A stretch of DNA of 43,373 bases. Origin: an uncultured Clostridia bacterium (GTDB lineage Bacteria; Bacillota; Clostridia; Oscillospirales; Oscillospiraceae). The DNA lies in NCBI GenBank assembly GCA_945949735.1, contig CAMFFO010000004.1, positions 1-43,373 of the forward strand, written 5' to 3'. Positions 8,841 through 18,600 of the stretch are shown one piece after another. Both the position numbers and the translations under genes were made by a program. The stretch's first letter is position 1; every line of letters begins with the position of its first letter. Under the pieces are notes generated by a model, which did not search any database, was not told the origin of the DNA, and worked only from the letters and a program-made list of their open reading frames with translations.

Positions 8841-8865
8841 CCCTGGGCGATATAAGCGCCCAGGG
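8841..8865 (+). other. Hairpin upstream of terminase (possible packaging or RNA element)
   Basis: CCCTGGGCG-ATATAAG-CGCCCAGGG, 9-bp perfect stem, no T tract. Confidence 0.45.
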
Positions 8866-8946
8866 CATTCCCGTTGCAGGGGGTGAAAATCAACGCAGCC
8901 GCTGATAATCTGAATCTGAAAGAACTGTGAAAGGAGGGGTAACACC

Positions 8947-9423
8947 GTGGCAGGCGGAAAAGGCGGAAGGCCTCCGAAGTTTACGTCGCCGGAGCAGATG
9001 CAGGAGCTGATCGACGCTTATTTTGAAAGCTGCAAGGGTGAACCCATCCTGGACAATGATGGAATGCCGCTGATGGACAAATGGGGAAACGTGATCCTCA
9101 TCAACCAGCATCCTCCTACCGTGACCGGTCTTGCGCTGGCACTGGGCTTTACATCCCGCCAGGCATTGCTGAATTACCAGGCGAAGCGGCAGTTTGTTGA
9201 CACGATTTTGCGCGCGAAGGCGCGGTGCGAGGAGTACGCGGAATCCCGCCTCTATGATCGGGACGGCGCAAACGGCGCGAAGTTCTCCCTCACCTACAAT
9301 TTCAAGTGGGCGCAGGATGCCGGAAAGGACGGCAGCGAAAGCTCCGATTCCGGCGTTGTGGAGCTTCCAAGTGTTCTGCCAAAACCAGATACGCCAGACG
9401 GTGGAGTGATCGAGGATGGCTAA
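8947..9423 (+). CDS. Terminase small subunit
   Basis: GTG start with RBS; AGGKGGRPPKFTSPEQMQELIDAYF...VTGLALALGFTSRQALLNY; immediately upstream of TerL. Confidence 0.85.
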   Translation: MAGGKGGRPPKFTSPEQMQELIDAYFESCKGEPILDNDGMPLMDKWGNVILINQHPPTVTGLALALGFTSRQALLNYQAKRQFVDTILRAKARCEEYAESRLYDRDGANGAKFSLTYNFKWAQDAGKDGSESSDSGVVELPSVLPKPDTPDGGVIEDG

Positions 9424-10861
9424 AAATGTTGTTTGGACGCCGCAGCCGAAGCAGGCAATCTTCATGTCCCGCTTTGAGGACGAAGCGCTATACGGAGGCG
9501 CTGCCGGCGGCGGAAAGAGCGATTCTCTTATCATGGAGGCAACACGGCAGGTGGACATCCCGTATTACCGCGGTCTGATCGTGCGGAGGACATTTCCCCA
9601 GCTGGAGGACCTGATCGGAAAGAGCCTGAGACTATATCCACGCGCCTTCCCTGGCGCAAAGTACAATGACAGCAAGCATGTATGGCACTTCCCTTCCGGC
9701 GCTGTCATCATATTCGGCTCCATGCCCCACGAAAAGGACAAGTACAATTTTCAGGGCAAGCCTTACGATTTCATTGGGATGGACGAGCTGACGCAGTTCA
9801 CGTTTGAGATGTACGACTATCTGGTACATTCCAGAAACCGCCCCAACGGGCCTGGAACGAGGGTGTACGCCAGATTCACGGCCAACCCGGGCGGCGTTGG
9901 GCATGGATGGGTAAAGGAGCGTTTTATCACGGCTGCTCCGCCAGGCACAACGATCTGGCGGCGGGTCAAGGTGGAGACACCGGCGGGGCCTGTTGAAAAA
10001 TGGTCATCGAGGGTGTTCATCCAATCCACCGTGTTTGACAACAAAATTCTGCTGCAAAATGACCCGGACTACATTACGCGCCTCGCCTCCATGCCGGAGG
10101 CGAACAGAAACGCCCTGCTCTACGGGGACTGGGACAGCTTCTCCGGCCAGGTATTTGTGGAGTGGCGCAACGACCCGGCACACTACCAGGACCGGCGCTA
10201 TACCCATGTAATTGCCCCGTTTCGCGTGCCGGACACCTGGGCGATCTGGAGGGCGTTTGACTGGGGCTATTCCAGGCCGTTTTCCGTCGGATGGTACGCC
10301 GTGGACCACGACAAGCGGCTTTACCGCATTCGGGAGCTGTACGGCTGCACCGGCACGCCGAATACCGGCGTGAAGTGGGAGCCTGCAAAGGTGGCGGCGG
10401 AGATCCGGCGCATCGAGGGCGAGGACCCGAACCTGAAAGGCAAGACCATTCACGGAATTGCAGACCCGGCGATTTTCAACGACAGCGGAACTGAGAGTGT
10501 GGAATCCATCATGGCCCGCTGCGGCGTCTACTGGGACCCGGGAGACCACGACCGGATCGCGGGAAAAATGCAGATCCATCACCGCCTTGCTTTCGATGAA
10601 AACGGAATCCCGCTGCTGTATGTGTTCAACACCTGCAAGCACTTTATTCGGACCGTCCCGAACCTTGTTTACGATGAGACGGACGTGGAGGATGTGGACA
10701 CGGATGGCGAGGATCACATTTACGACGAGCTGCGCTATGTGTGCATGGAATACCCCGTTGCGCCGAGGCCGCAGGTCATCAAACCGGCAAAGAAATACGA
10801 TCCGCTCTCTACGGATGTGCAGCCGGAGCTTGGTCGGTATGACTTCTATGCAAAATATTGA
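9416..10861 (+). CDS. Terminase large subunit
   Basis: Walker A GGAAGGGKSDS; FIGMDELTQFT Walker B; C-terminal nuclease region. Confidence 0.93.
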   Translation: MAKNVVWTPQPKQAIFMSRFEDEALYGGAAGGGKSDSLIMEATRQVDIPYYRGLIVRRTFPQLEDLIGKSLRLYPRAFPGAKYNDSKHVWHFPSGAVIIFGSMPHEKDKYNFQGKPYDFIGMDELTQFTFEMYDYLVHSRNRPNGPGTRVYARFTANPGGVGHGWVKERFITAAPPGTTIWRRVKVETPAGPVEKWSSRVFIQSTVFDNKILLQNDPDYITRLASMPEANRNALLYGDWDSFSGQVFVEWRNDPAHYQDRRYTHVIAPFRVPDTWAIWRAFDWGYSRPFSVGWYAVDHDKRLYRIRELYGCTGTPNTGVKWEPAKVAAEIRRIEGEDPNLKGKTIHGIADPAIFNDSGTESVESIMARCGVYWDPGDHDRIAGKMQIHHRLAFDENGIPLLYVFNTCKHFIRTVPNLVYDETDVEDVDTDGEDHIYDELRYVCMEYPVAPRPQVIKPAKKYDPLSTDVQPELGRYDFYAKY

Positions 10862-10881
10862 AAATGACAGGAGGAATCATC

Positions 10882-12819
10882 ATGGAGTTTTTCGGAAAGC
10901 GGCCCGCCGGTATCGGCGTCACAGAGCAGCCCCCGTCAGCTGACGGCCAGCAGCTTGCCATGACGCCGCAGATCATCCTGACAGAGGAGGACGCTGCCAA
11001 AGGCCTTGCGACACTCGCCCGCTATAAGCAGGGCAAGGCAAACCTGGAGGCCCGGATCGTGGAGGACGAGCGCTGGTATCAGATGCGGCATTGGGAGGTC
11101 CTGCGCCGGAACAACGCCGATAAAGAGCATCCGCAGCCGGAGCCTACCAGCGCATGGCTTTTCAACAGCCTGGCCAGTAAACACGCGGATGCCATGGACA
11201 ATATGCCGGAAATGTCTGTTCTGCCCAGGGAGAGAGGCGACGAAAACGACGCCAAGAACCTTTCCTCCATTCTCCCCGCCATCCTGGAGCGCGCAGACTT
11301 CGAGGAAACGTATTCCCAAAACTGGTGGGAGAAGCTGAAGCACGGATCGTCTGTATACGGCGTGTTCTGGGACACCGATCTGGAAAACGGGATCGGAGAT
11401 GTCAGCATCCAGGCGATTGACCTGCTGAATATCTTCTGGGAGCCTGGTATCGAAGATATTCAGGACAGCCGCAATGTATTTGTGGTAACGCTTGTGGACA
11501 ACGATCTCATTGAAGAACAGTACCCGCAGCTCAGCGGGAAACTGAGCGGAAACTCCTCCATCGTGGATGTCACGAAGTACATCTATGATGATACCGTTGA
11601 CACCTCCAACAAAACCGCGGTTGTGGACTGGTACTACAAGATGAAGTCCGCATCCGGCAGGAAGATCCTGCATTACGCAAAGCTCATCAGCGGTCAGATC
11701 GTGTATGCCTCCCAGAATGACCCGAAGTATCAGGAGCGCGGCTATTACGATCACGGGGAATATCCCTTCGTGTTCGATACCCTGTTCCCGGAGAAAGGCA
11801 CGCCGGTCGGCTTCGGCTTTGTCTCCATCTGCCGGGACCCGCAGCTCTATATCGACAAGCTCTCCGCCAACATTATGGAGGCAAGCCTTGCCGGGTCCAA
11901 GCTGCGCTACTTTGCCAGCGACGATCTTAATATAAACGAGGAGGATTTCAAGGACTGGAATAAGTCCCTTGTTCGTGTCGCCGGACGCATCGACCCCACT
12001 AAGCTGCAACAGATCGTAAATTCCCCGTTTGACAGCATCTACGTCAACGTTCTCCAGATGAAGATCGACGAGATGAAGGAGACATCCAGTAACCGGGATG
12101 TCTCCCAGGGCGGAACCACCGGAGGCGCCACGGCTGCCGCGGCTATCGCTGCCCTTCAGGAGGCAGGAAACAAGGTTTCCCGCGATATGATCGCCGGGAG
12201 CTATCGGAAGTACACCAAGATCGGCTACCTGAGCCTTGAACTTGTCCGGCAGTTCTATGACCAGGTGCGGGAGTTCCGCATTCTTGGCCAGGATGGAAAC
12301 TACAGCTTTCAGGACTTCTCCAACAGCGGGATCAAGGAGCAGCTGACGGGGACTGATTCCACGGGGAATCCCATGTATCGTATGCCGGTGTTCGACATCA
12401 AGATCAGAGCGGCGAAAAAGTCTCCATTCGCGCGTGAAGCCCAGAACCAGAGGGCGCTGGATCTGTACTCCGCCGGATTCTTTAACCCGGAGAACGCACA
12501 GGCGTCCCTGATCTGCCTGGACATGATGGAATTTGAAGGTGTGGAAAAAGTCCGGCAGAAAGTAGCAGAGGGGCAGACGCTCCTTGCCATGTTGCAGCAG
12601 ACGCAGGCCCAGCTGGCCGTGGCGCTTCAGGCCCTTGGCGCGAAGGCTGCTGCATCCGGCGGCAGCCGGGATAACGGAGGAGAACCCACTTCTTCCTCCG
12701 GCGGAACCGCAAAGCAGGCGGCGGAGGCGCAGACCGGTGACGCTATGACCAAATACGGCCAGAGGCTTGCGGCCAACGCATCGCCGGACATCGGAGGCGG
12801 CCAGGGGGTGGCGATGTGA
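10882..12819 (+). CDS. Portal protein
   Basis: Position after TerL; GGTTGGATAAAAIAALQEAGNKVSRDMIAGSYRKYTKIGYLSLELVRQFYD podovirus-type portal. Confidence 0.85.
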   Translation: MEFFGKRPAGIGVTEQPPSADGQQLAMTPQIILTEEDAAKGLATLARYKQGKANLEARIVEDERWYQMRHWEVLRRNNADKEHPQPEPTSAWLFNSLASKHADAMDNMPEMSVLPRERGDENDAKNLSSILPAILERADFEETYSQNWWEKLKHGSSVYGVFWDTDLENGIGDVSIQAIDLLNIFWEPGIEDIQDSRNVFVVTLVDNDLIEEQYPQLSGKLSGNSSIVDVTKYIYDDTVDTSNKTAVVDWYYKMKSASGRKILHYAKLISGQIVYASQNDPKYQERGYYDHGEYPFVFDTLFPEKGTPVGFGFVSICRDPQLYIDKLSANIMEASLAGSKLRYFASDDLNINEEDFKDWNKSLVRVAGRIDPTKLQQIVNSPFDSIYVNVLQMKIDEMKETSSNRDVSQGGTTGGATAAAAIAALQEAGNKVSRDMIAGSYRKYTKIGYLSLELVRQFYDQVREFRILGQDGNYSFQDFSNSGIKEQLTGTDSTGNPMYRMPVFDIKIRAAKKSPFAREAQNQRALDLYSAGFFNPENAQASLICLDMMEFEGVEKVRQKVAEGQTLLAMLQQTQAQLAVALQALGAKAAASGGSRDNGGEPTSSSGGTAKQAAEAQTGDAMTKYGQRLAANASPDIGGGQGVAM

Positions 12820-13136
12820 CCGTTGTTCGGATTTCGGCAGAACATAATCTGTACTCTCTGACCGCCAAGGGACACGCGGAATACAGCACAGGCGGAGAGG
12901 ACATCGTGTGCGCCGGTATTTCCACAATTCTGTATGCGCTTGCCGGATATATTGCAAATTCCCGCATGGAATCCTCCATCCGTATGGAGCCGGGGGATGT
13001 TGAGATCACCTGCTCAGGCAACGCACAGCAGGTATTTCTGATGGCATATATCGGACTTGCCCAGCTGGCAGAAAAATTTCCGAAAAATATTTCAATTTCT
13101 GCCCGTTTTCCTGACGCAATCCAAATCGAGACCTGA
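12816..13136 (+). CDS. prp: Prp-like (L27-processing type) cysteine protease
   Basis: AKGHAEYSTGGEDIVCAGISTILYALAGYI matches the Prp catalytic His/Cys signature (GHA...DIVCA..S). Confidence 0.82.
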   Translation: MTVVRISAEHNLYSLTAKGHAEYSTGGEDIVCAGISTILYALAGYIANSRMESSIRMEPGDVEITCSGNAQQVFLMAYIGLAQLAEKFPKNISISARFPDAIQIET

Positions 13137-13256
13137 TACGATGAAATTGTCCTCCTTACCGGAGCATCCTGCGGTGTGCTGCGTGCCGCCGCAGGAGTAA
13201 GCCTCCGGGAGCATGGACTGACGCACGCCAAAGAGCGCGGAAAAGGAGGAAACCTT

Positions 13257-14171
13257 ATGAAAAACCTCAAACTTTTGGACCTGCATATCAATCTGTTTGA
13301 CGGTGCGGCAGCTGCTCCGTCTGCCGGTGGAGATGCTGGCCCGGCTGGGACCGATGGCAGCCCTGTGAACAGCCAGCAGGGAAATTCGGGCGGTACTCAG
13401 AAGGTCATCTATGGCAAGCAGCCCGCGGATGGCAGCCCTTCCGACGCCGGGAAGGAAAACAAAAGCGACGATCCGAAGGAAAAAGCGCGCAGATACCGGG
13501 AACTGATGGACGGCGAGTTCCGCGATCTTTACACGCAGGATACGCAGCGCATCATCAACCAGCGGTTCCGGGAGACCAAGACCCTCCAGGAAACGCTGGA
13601 AGCGCAGAATCCCATCATGCAGATGCTGGCTGACAGATATGGTGTCAATGACCCCGCAGAGCTTGTTCATGCTCTGGAGGAGGACAACCACATCTGGGAA
13701 CAGCAGGCCGATGAGGCTGGCATGAGCGTTGACCAGTACCGCCAGTATAAACGCATGGAGCGTGAAAACGCTGCTCTGCGGCAGGCACAGCAGCAGGCGG
13801 TGAATCGTGAGCGGGCAAACCGGCAGGTACAGGCATGGGTGAAGGACGCTGAGGGCGTTCAGAAGGACTATCCGCAGTTCGATCTGAAAGCTGAAACGGA
13901 AAATCCGCAGTTTATCCGCCTGCTTCAGAGCGGCATTGACATGAAACACGCCTATGAGGTTATCCACATGGACGAGATTATGAGCCGGACCGCGCAGGCA
14001 GCCGAGCGCAGGACTGTGGATAACATCCGCGCCAAAGGCTCACGCCCCCGTGAAGCTGGCATTTCCTCTCAGACCGGCGTTGTTACCAAACCTGACGTCT
14101 CCAAGCTGACGGCGGCAGACCGCCGGGAGATCGCAAAAAGAGTTGCGCAGGGTGAGGAAATCATTTTCTGA
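13257..14171 (+). CDS. Scaffold protein
   Basis: RBS AAAAGGAGG; coiled-coil rich, acidic; between portal/protease and capsid. Confidence 0.75.
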   Translation: MKNLKLLDLHINLFDGAAAAPSAGGDAGPAGTDGSPVNSQQGNSGGTQKVIYGKQPADGSPSDAGKENKSDDPKEKARRYRELMDGEFRDLYTQDTQRIINQRFRETKTLQETLEAQNPIMQMLADRYGVNDPAELVHALEEDNHIWEQQADEAGMSVDQYRQYKRMERENAALRQAQQQAVNRERANRQVQAWVKDAEGVQKDYPQFDLKAETENPQFIRLLQSGIDMKHAYEVIHMDEIMSRTAQAAERRTVDNIRAKGSRPREAGISSQTGVVTKPDVSKLTAADRREIAKRVAQGEEIIF

Positions 14172-14195
14172 CCAATGCGCGGAGAGGAGTTCAAA

Positions 14196-15194
14196 ATGAA
14201 TACCATTCGTAAGCTGATGCTGTTTGCCATGGACATTCAGCTGTTTGCGACAACCCAGACCACGGAGCTGAGCGATCTCAGCCCCGAAATGAAAACTTTC
14301 TACTCCGACTACCTGATCGACAACGCCATGCCTGAGCTGGTGCATGACCAGTTCGCGCAGAAGCATCCGATCCCGAAGGGCCGGGGCAAGAAAGTGGAAT
14401 TCCGGAAGTATACGCCTCTGACCAAGGCGCTGACGCCCCTGACCGAGGGCGTGACCCCGGCGGGCAACAAGCTTAAGGTCACGACCCTGGAAGCGGAAGT
14501 CCATCAGTACGGCGACTTCATCGAGATGTCCGACGTGCTGCTGCTGACCGCCATCGACAACAACCTGGTCCAGGCTACTGAGCTTCTGGGCAATCAGGCC
14601 GGTATGACCCTGGACACCGTGACCCGTGAGGTCCTTGTGGGCGGCACCAACGTCCAGTATGCCGAAGGCCAGGTGACGGCCCGTTCCGCCCTGACTGCGG
14701 ATCACAAGTTGACGGTCAAGGCGGTCAAGATGGCCGTCCGCGCTCTGAAGAAGCAGAACGCAAAGAAGATCAACGGCTATTTTGCCGCCATCATTCACCC
14801 GGACTGCGCCTTCGACCTGACGGAGGACCCGGAGTGGAAGTATCCGCACCAGTATTCCGACACCGAGGAGCTTTACACCGGCGAGATCGGCCGGATTGCC
14901 GGTGTCCGCTTTGTGGAAACCACGGAGGCGAAGATCTTCGCCGGTGCCGGTGCCTCCAACCGTGACGTTTACGCCACGATGGTCCTGGGCGCAAATGCCT
15001 ACGGCGTCACCGAGATCCAGGGCGGCGGTCTCCAGCATATTGTCAAGCAGCTGGGCAGCGCCGGTACTTCTGACCCCCTGAACCAGCGTGCTACCGCTGG
15101 CTGGAAAGCAATCAAGGCGGCTGTCCGCCTGGTTGAGCAGTACATGATCCGTATCGAGACCTGCTCCACCTTCAACGACGGCGATGCCAACTGA
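14196..15194 (+). CDS. Major capsid protein (N4-gp56-like family)
   Basis: TTQTTELSDLSPEMKTFYSDYLIDNAMPELVHDQFAQKHPIPKGRGKKVEFRKYTPLTKALTPLTEGVTP. Confidence 0.88.
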   Translation: MNTIRKLMLFAMDIQLFATTQTTELSDLSPEMKTFYSDYLIDNAMPELVHDQFAQKHPIPKGRGKKVEFRKYTPLTKALTPLTEGVTPAGNKLKVTTLEAEVHQYGDFIEMSDVLLLTAIDNNLVQATELLGNQAGMTLDTVTREVLVGGTNVQYAEGQVTARSALTADHKLTVKAVKMAVRALKKQNAKKINGYFAAIIHPDCAFDLTEDPEWKYPHQYSDTEELYTGEIGRIAGVRFVETTEAKIFAGAGASNRDVYATMVLGANAYGVTEIQGGGLQHIVKQLGSAGTSDPLNQRATAGWKAIKAAVRLVEQYMIRIETCSTFNDGDAN

Positions 15195-15210
15195 GTAAGG
15201 AGGAATTATC

Positions 15211-15552
15211 ATGGCGAGTAATAACCAGAATGACGAGGTGAAAACCACTTCCGCCGCCGCTGCCGCTGATCCTGAAACCAGCGAGATCGTGAAAGGCAGC
15301 CCGGAATGGTGGGCCGAGAATGTCCCGGTGAAGCTGTTCAAGGACACCAAGGACTACAAGGATGACGTCTTTATCGGAATCAACGGTAAGACCTGGCAGA
15401 TCAAGCGCGGCGTCGAGGTCAAGGTTCCCCGCTATGTTGCCCAGGTCCTGGAGGACAGCTACAAGCAGGATCTGGATACCGCATCCATGATCGAGCAGTA
15501 CGGAGACGAATTCGACGCCAAATCCAAGAAGATTCTCGGCGATCAGTCCTGA
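15211..15552 (+). CDS. Head-associated hypothetical protein
   Basis: RBS AAGGAGG; 113 aa. Confidence 0.6.
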   Translation: MASNNQNDEVKTTSAAAAADPETSEIVKGSPEWWAENVPVKLFKDTKDYKDDVFIGINGKTWQIKRGVEVKVPRYVAQVLEDSYKQDLDTASMIEQYGDEFDAKSKKILGDQS

Positions 15553-15588
15553 ATATTGCCGCGGAACCCTTTGGCAGTCTCGTTCACG

Positions 15589-15630
15589 GCGCGAGAGGAA
15601 CTTCAGTTTCCTCTCGCGCTGTTTTTTATC
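15589..15630 (+). terminator. Rho-independent terminator between head module and fibre gene
   Basis: GCGCGAGAGGAA-CTTCAGT-TTCCTCTCGCGC then TGTTTTTTATC. Confidence 0.85.
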
Positions 15631-15652
15631 AACATAAGGAAGGAGCCATGCA

Positions 15653-18600
15653 ATGAGCAGAATCATTAAATGCCAGGTAGACAACGAATATATCCGTGGC
15701 GGCGGTGTTGTCATTGGCTCTGAGGGCAGCGGAGAAAGCGTTACGCTGGAACTTGCCTTCAATTCCGCCTGGGACGGCTATACCAAACGGCTCATTTGGT
15801 ATGACGCCCTGGGGGAACATCATGTAGTGCGCGTCCTGACCGCAGATCTCCTTGTTTCCGGGACAAACACCTACCAGGTGCTTATCCCTCCGGAGGCCTG
15901 TGCCGTTGCGGGAGACGCTATGCTGACGATCCGGGGCGTGACCGTGGACCCGGACACCGGTGAAACTCTATCGTGTTTTGTTGGCGCCACCGTCACATTC
16001 AAGGTACTCGAAGGAAAGTGGACGGCCAGCCTCCAGGATATGACCGCCAGCCAGGCGGAGCAGCTCCAGGCACAGATCGACGCGCTGCTCCCCCAGATCG
16101 TTCTGGCCGGGCAGGTGGCAGAGAATGAAAAGGAGCGCCTTTCCGCCGAGGAAACCAGAGTACAGAACGAATTGACCCGCCAGCAGAACGAAACCGACCG
16201 TGTGAGCAACGAGGAGGCGCGTGTAAAGGCGGAGCAGGAGCGCGTGGATGAAAACAACGGCATCGTCGCTCAGGCAACCAATCAGGCGAATGCCGCTCAG
16301 AAAAGCGCGGAGAACGCCGCATCCTCTGAAAAAAGCGCGGCGGATTCCGCCACCAGTTCTGCAAATTCCGCAAATTTGGCCGCAAACGCGCAGCAGGCGG
16401 CTGAAAATGCCGCAGGAGCTGCCGAGGAACACTCGACAGCAGCGCAGCTGGCTATGACCGAAGCAGAGAACCAGGCCTCTAATTCCGCCGGATCTGCGAA
16501 GGAATCCAAAAGCTGGGCTGTTGGAGGAACTGGAAGCCGCCAGGGCGAGGACACCAATAACGCTCAGTATTGGTGTGAGCAGGCCCAGACAGCTGCCAGC
16601 GTGGACAGCACCCTCACGATCAGCGGCGCCCCTGCGGACGCCAAGGTGGTGGGTGACGCCATCCGTCAGCTGCAAAGCGACGTGTCCGGCAAGGTGGACG
16701 GCATCTGGCAGGACCCGGACAGCGGTCTCTGGTATCTCACATCCAACGGTGAACCTGTTGGCGAGGGGATCAAGATCGCGTCGGATTCCGGCGGTCTGGC
16801 CTTCGACAGCGGCTATGTGGACGAGAGCGGGTATCTTCACCTGACCATGGGAGGAGAGGACCTGAGTTCGGATGTGTTCACGCCGTTCTTTGTCGGCACC
16901 GGCGGTACCGGCGGCGGAGGCGCCGGCTCCACCATGAAGCTGACTTCCCGCATGGCCTCCCGCACCTTCTCCGTTATGGACACGGCGGCGTCCGTGGACA
17001 TCCTGTATACCTGGTCCAGCGTGGACAGCGAGGACGGCAGCGCCACCGGAAACGGCAGCGCCAGCTGGTATGTGGGCGGCACCCGTGTTGCGGTACAGAC
17101 CGTCGCCCAGGGAGACCAGAGCTTTGACATCAAGCCTTATCTGACCGCAGGCGCGGCCAATACGGTGAAGCTGACGCTGGAGGACGCCTACGGCGCATCC
17201 CGGTCCCTGACCTTTACCGTCACCGTCACCAGCTACGGCCTGACCTGGAATCTCGGCAAGATGGCAGACCACGGCACGGATTCCCTGACGCTGCGGCTGG
17301 TGCCTACCGGACAGGGCAGCAAGGTCCTCCACGTCACGGTGGACGGCGAGGAGGTCCACAATTCCACAGTCGCCACCAGTGGGCGGACCATCACGGTGGC
17401 CATCCAGCCCCAGAGCCACGGCGCCCACACCATCCTGGCGTGGCTGGAGATCACTACGGACGGCCAGACCATGACCACGGAGCCGCTGCGGCACGTGGGC
17501 CTCTGGCAGGCGTCCGGTAACACCACGCCTATCGTGGCGGTGTACGATCCGGCGCCCACGGTACCCCAGTACGGCACGGCGTCCCTGCGGTACATGGTGT
17601 TCGACCCGTCCAGCGAGACGGCCAACATCACACAGTCCGAGGACGGAACCGTCCTATCCGTTCTGACGGTAGACCGGAGCGTCCAGACCTGGGCATACCG
17701 GGCCGCCAAGTCCGGCACCCGGGCGCTGACCATCACCTGCGGCACTGTCTCCGCAGACATCGCCCTGACGGTCACCGCCTCCGGTTACGACATCCAGCCG
17801 GTCACAAACGGGCTGTGCATGGACCTGGACCCTGCCGGACACTCCAACGCGGAGGCCGGGCGGGAGAACTTCGGCTACAAGGACGCCGACGGAACCAACC
17901 ACCCGCTGACCTTCTCTGCCAACTTCGACTGGATCAACGGCGGTTTCCGGCAGGACGAGGAGGGCGTCACGGCCCTGCTCATCAAGCGCGGCTCCAGCGT
18001 GACCCTGGACCGCAGCCTGTTCGACGATAACGCCAGAACCAACGGAAAGTGCATCAAGATCATCTTCAAGGCAGCGAAAGTCCGCAAATACGCGGCGGAG
18101 GTGGCCTCCTGCTGGTCCGGCAATGTGGGGCTGCGGCTCCAGGCCAACCAGGCCACCCTGGGCAGCGAGCTGGAAAAGACGGTCATCCCGTACTGCCAGG
18201 ACCGGAAGATCGAGGCGGATTTCAACATCAACAGCGCAAGCGAGACCAAGCTGGCCACCGTCTGGCTGCGGGGCGTCATGTCCCGGGTCCGGGCGTACAG
18301 CACCGGAGACAGCTGGCAGCAGACGGCGCCCTCCGCCCTGGTGATTGGCTCCGCCGACTGCGATACCTGGCTGTACCGGGTCAAGATGTATTCCAACTCC
18401 CTGACCCTCCATGAGATTCTGGACAACTGGATCGCTGACTGCGGCGACCCGGATGAGATGATCCGGCGCTACGTCCGCAACGCCATCTACAACACCGACG
18501 GAACCATCAACCTCCAGCAGCTGTCGGAGGCCAACCCGGACCTGCGGGTCATCCGCATCTCGGCGGACCGCATGACCACCGGCAAGTCCGACGAGGTCAC

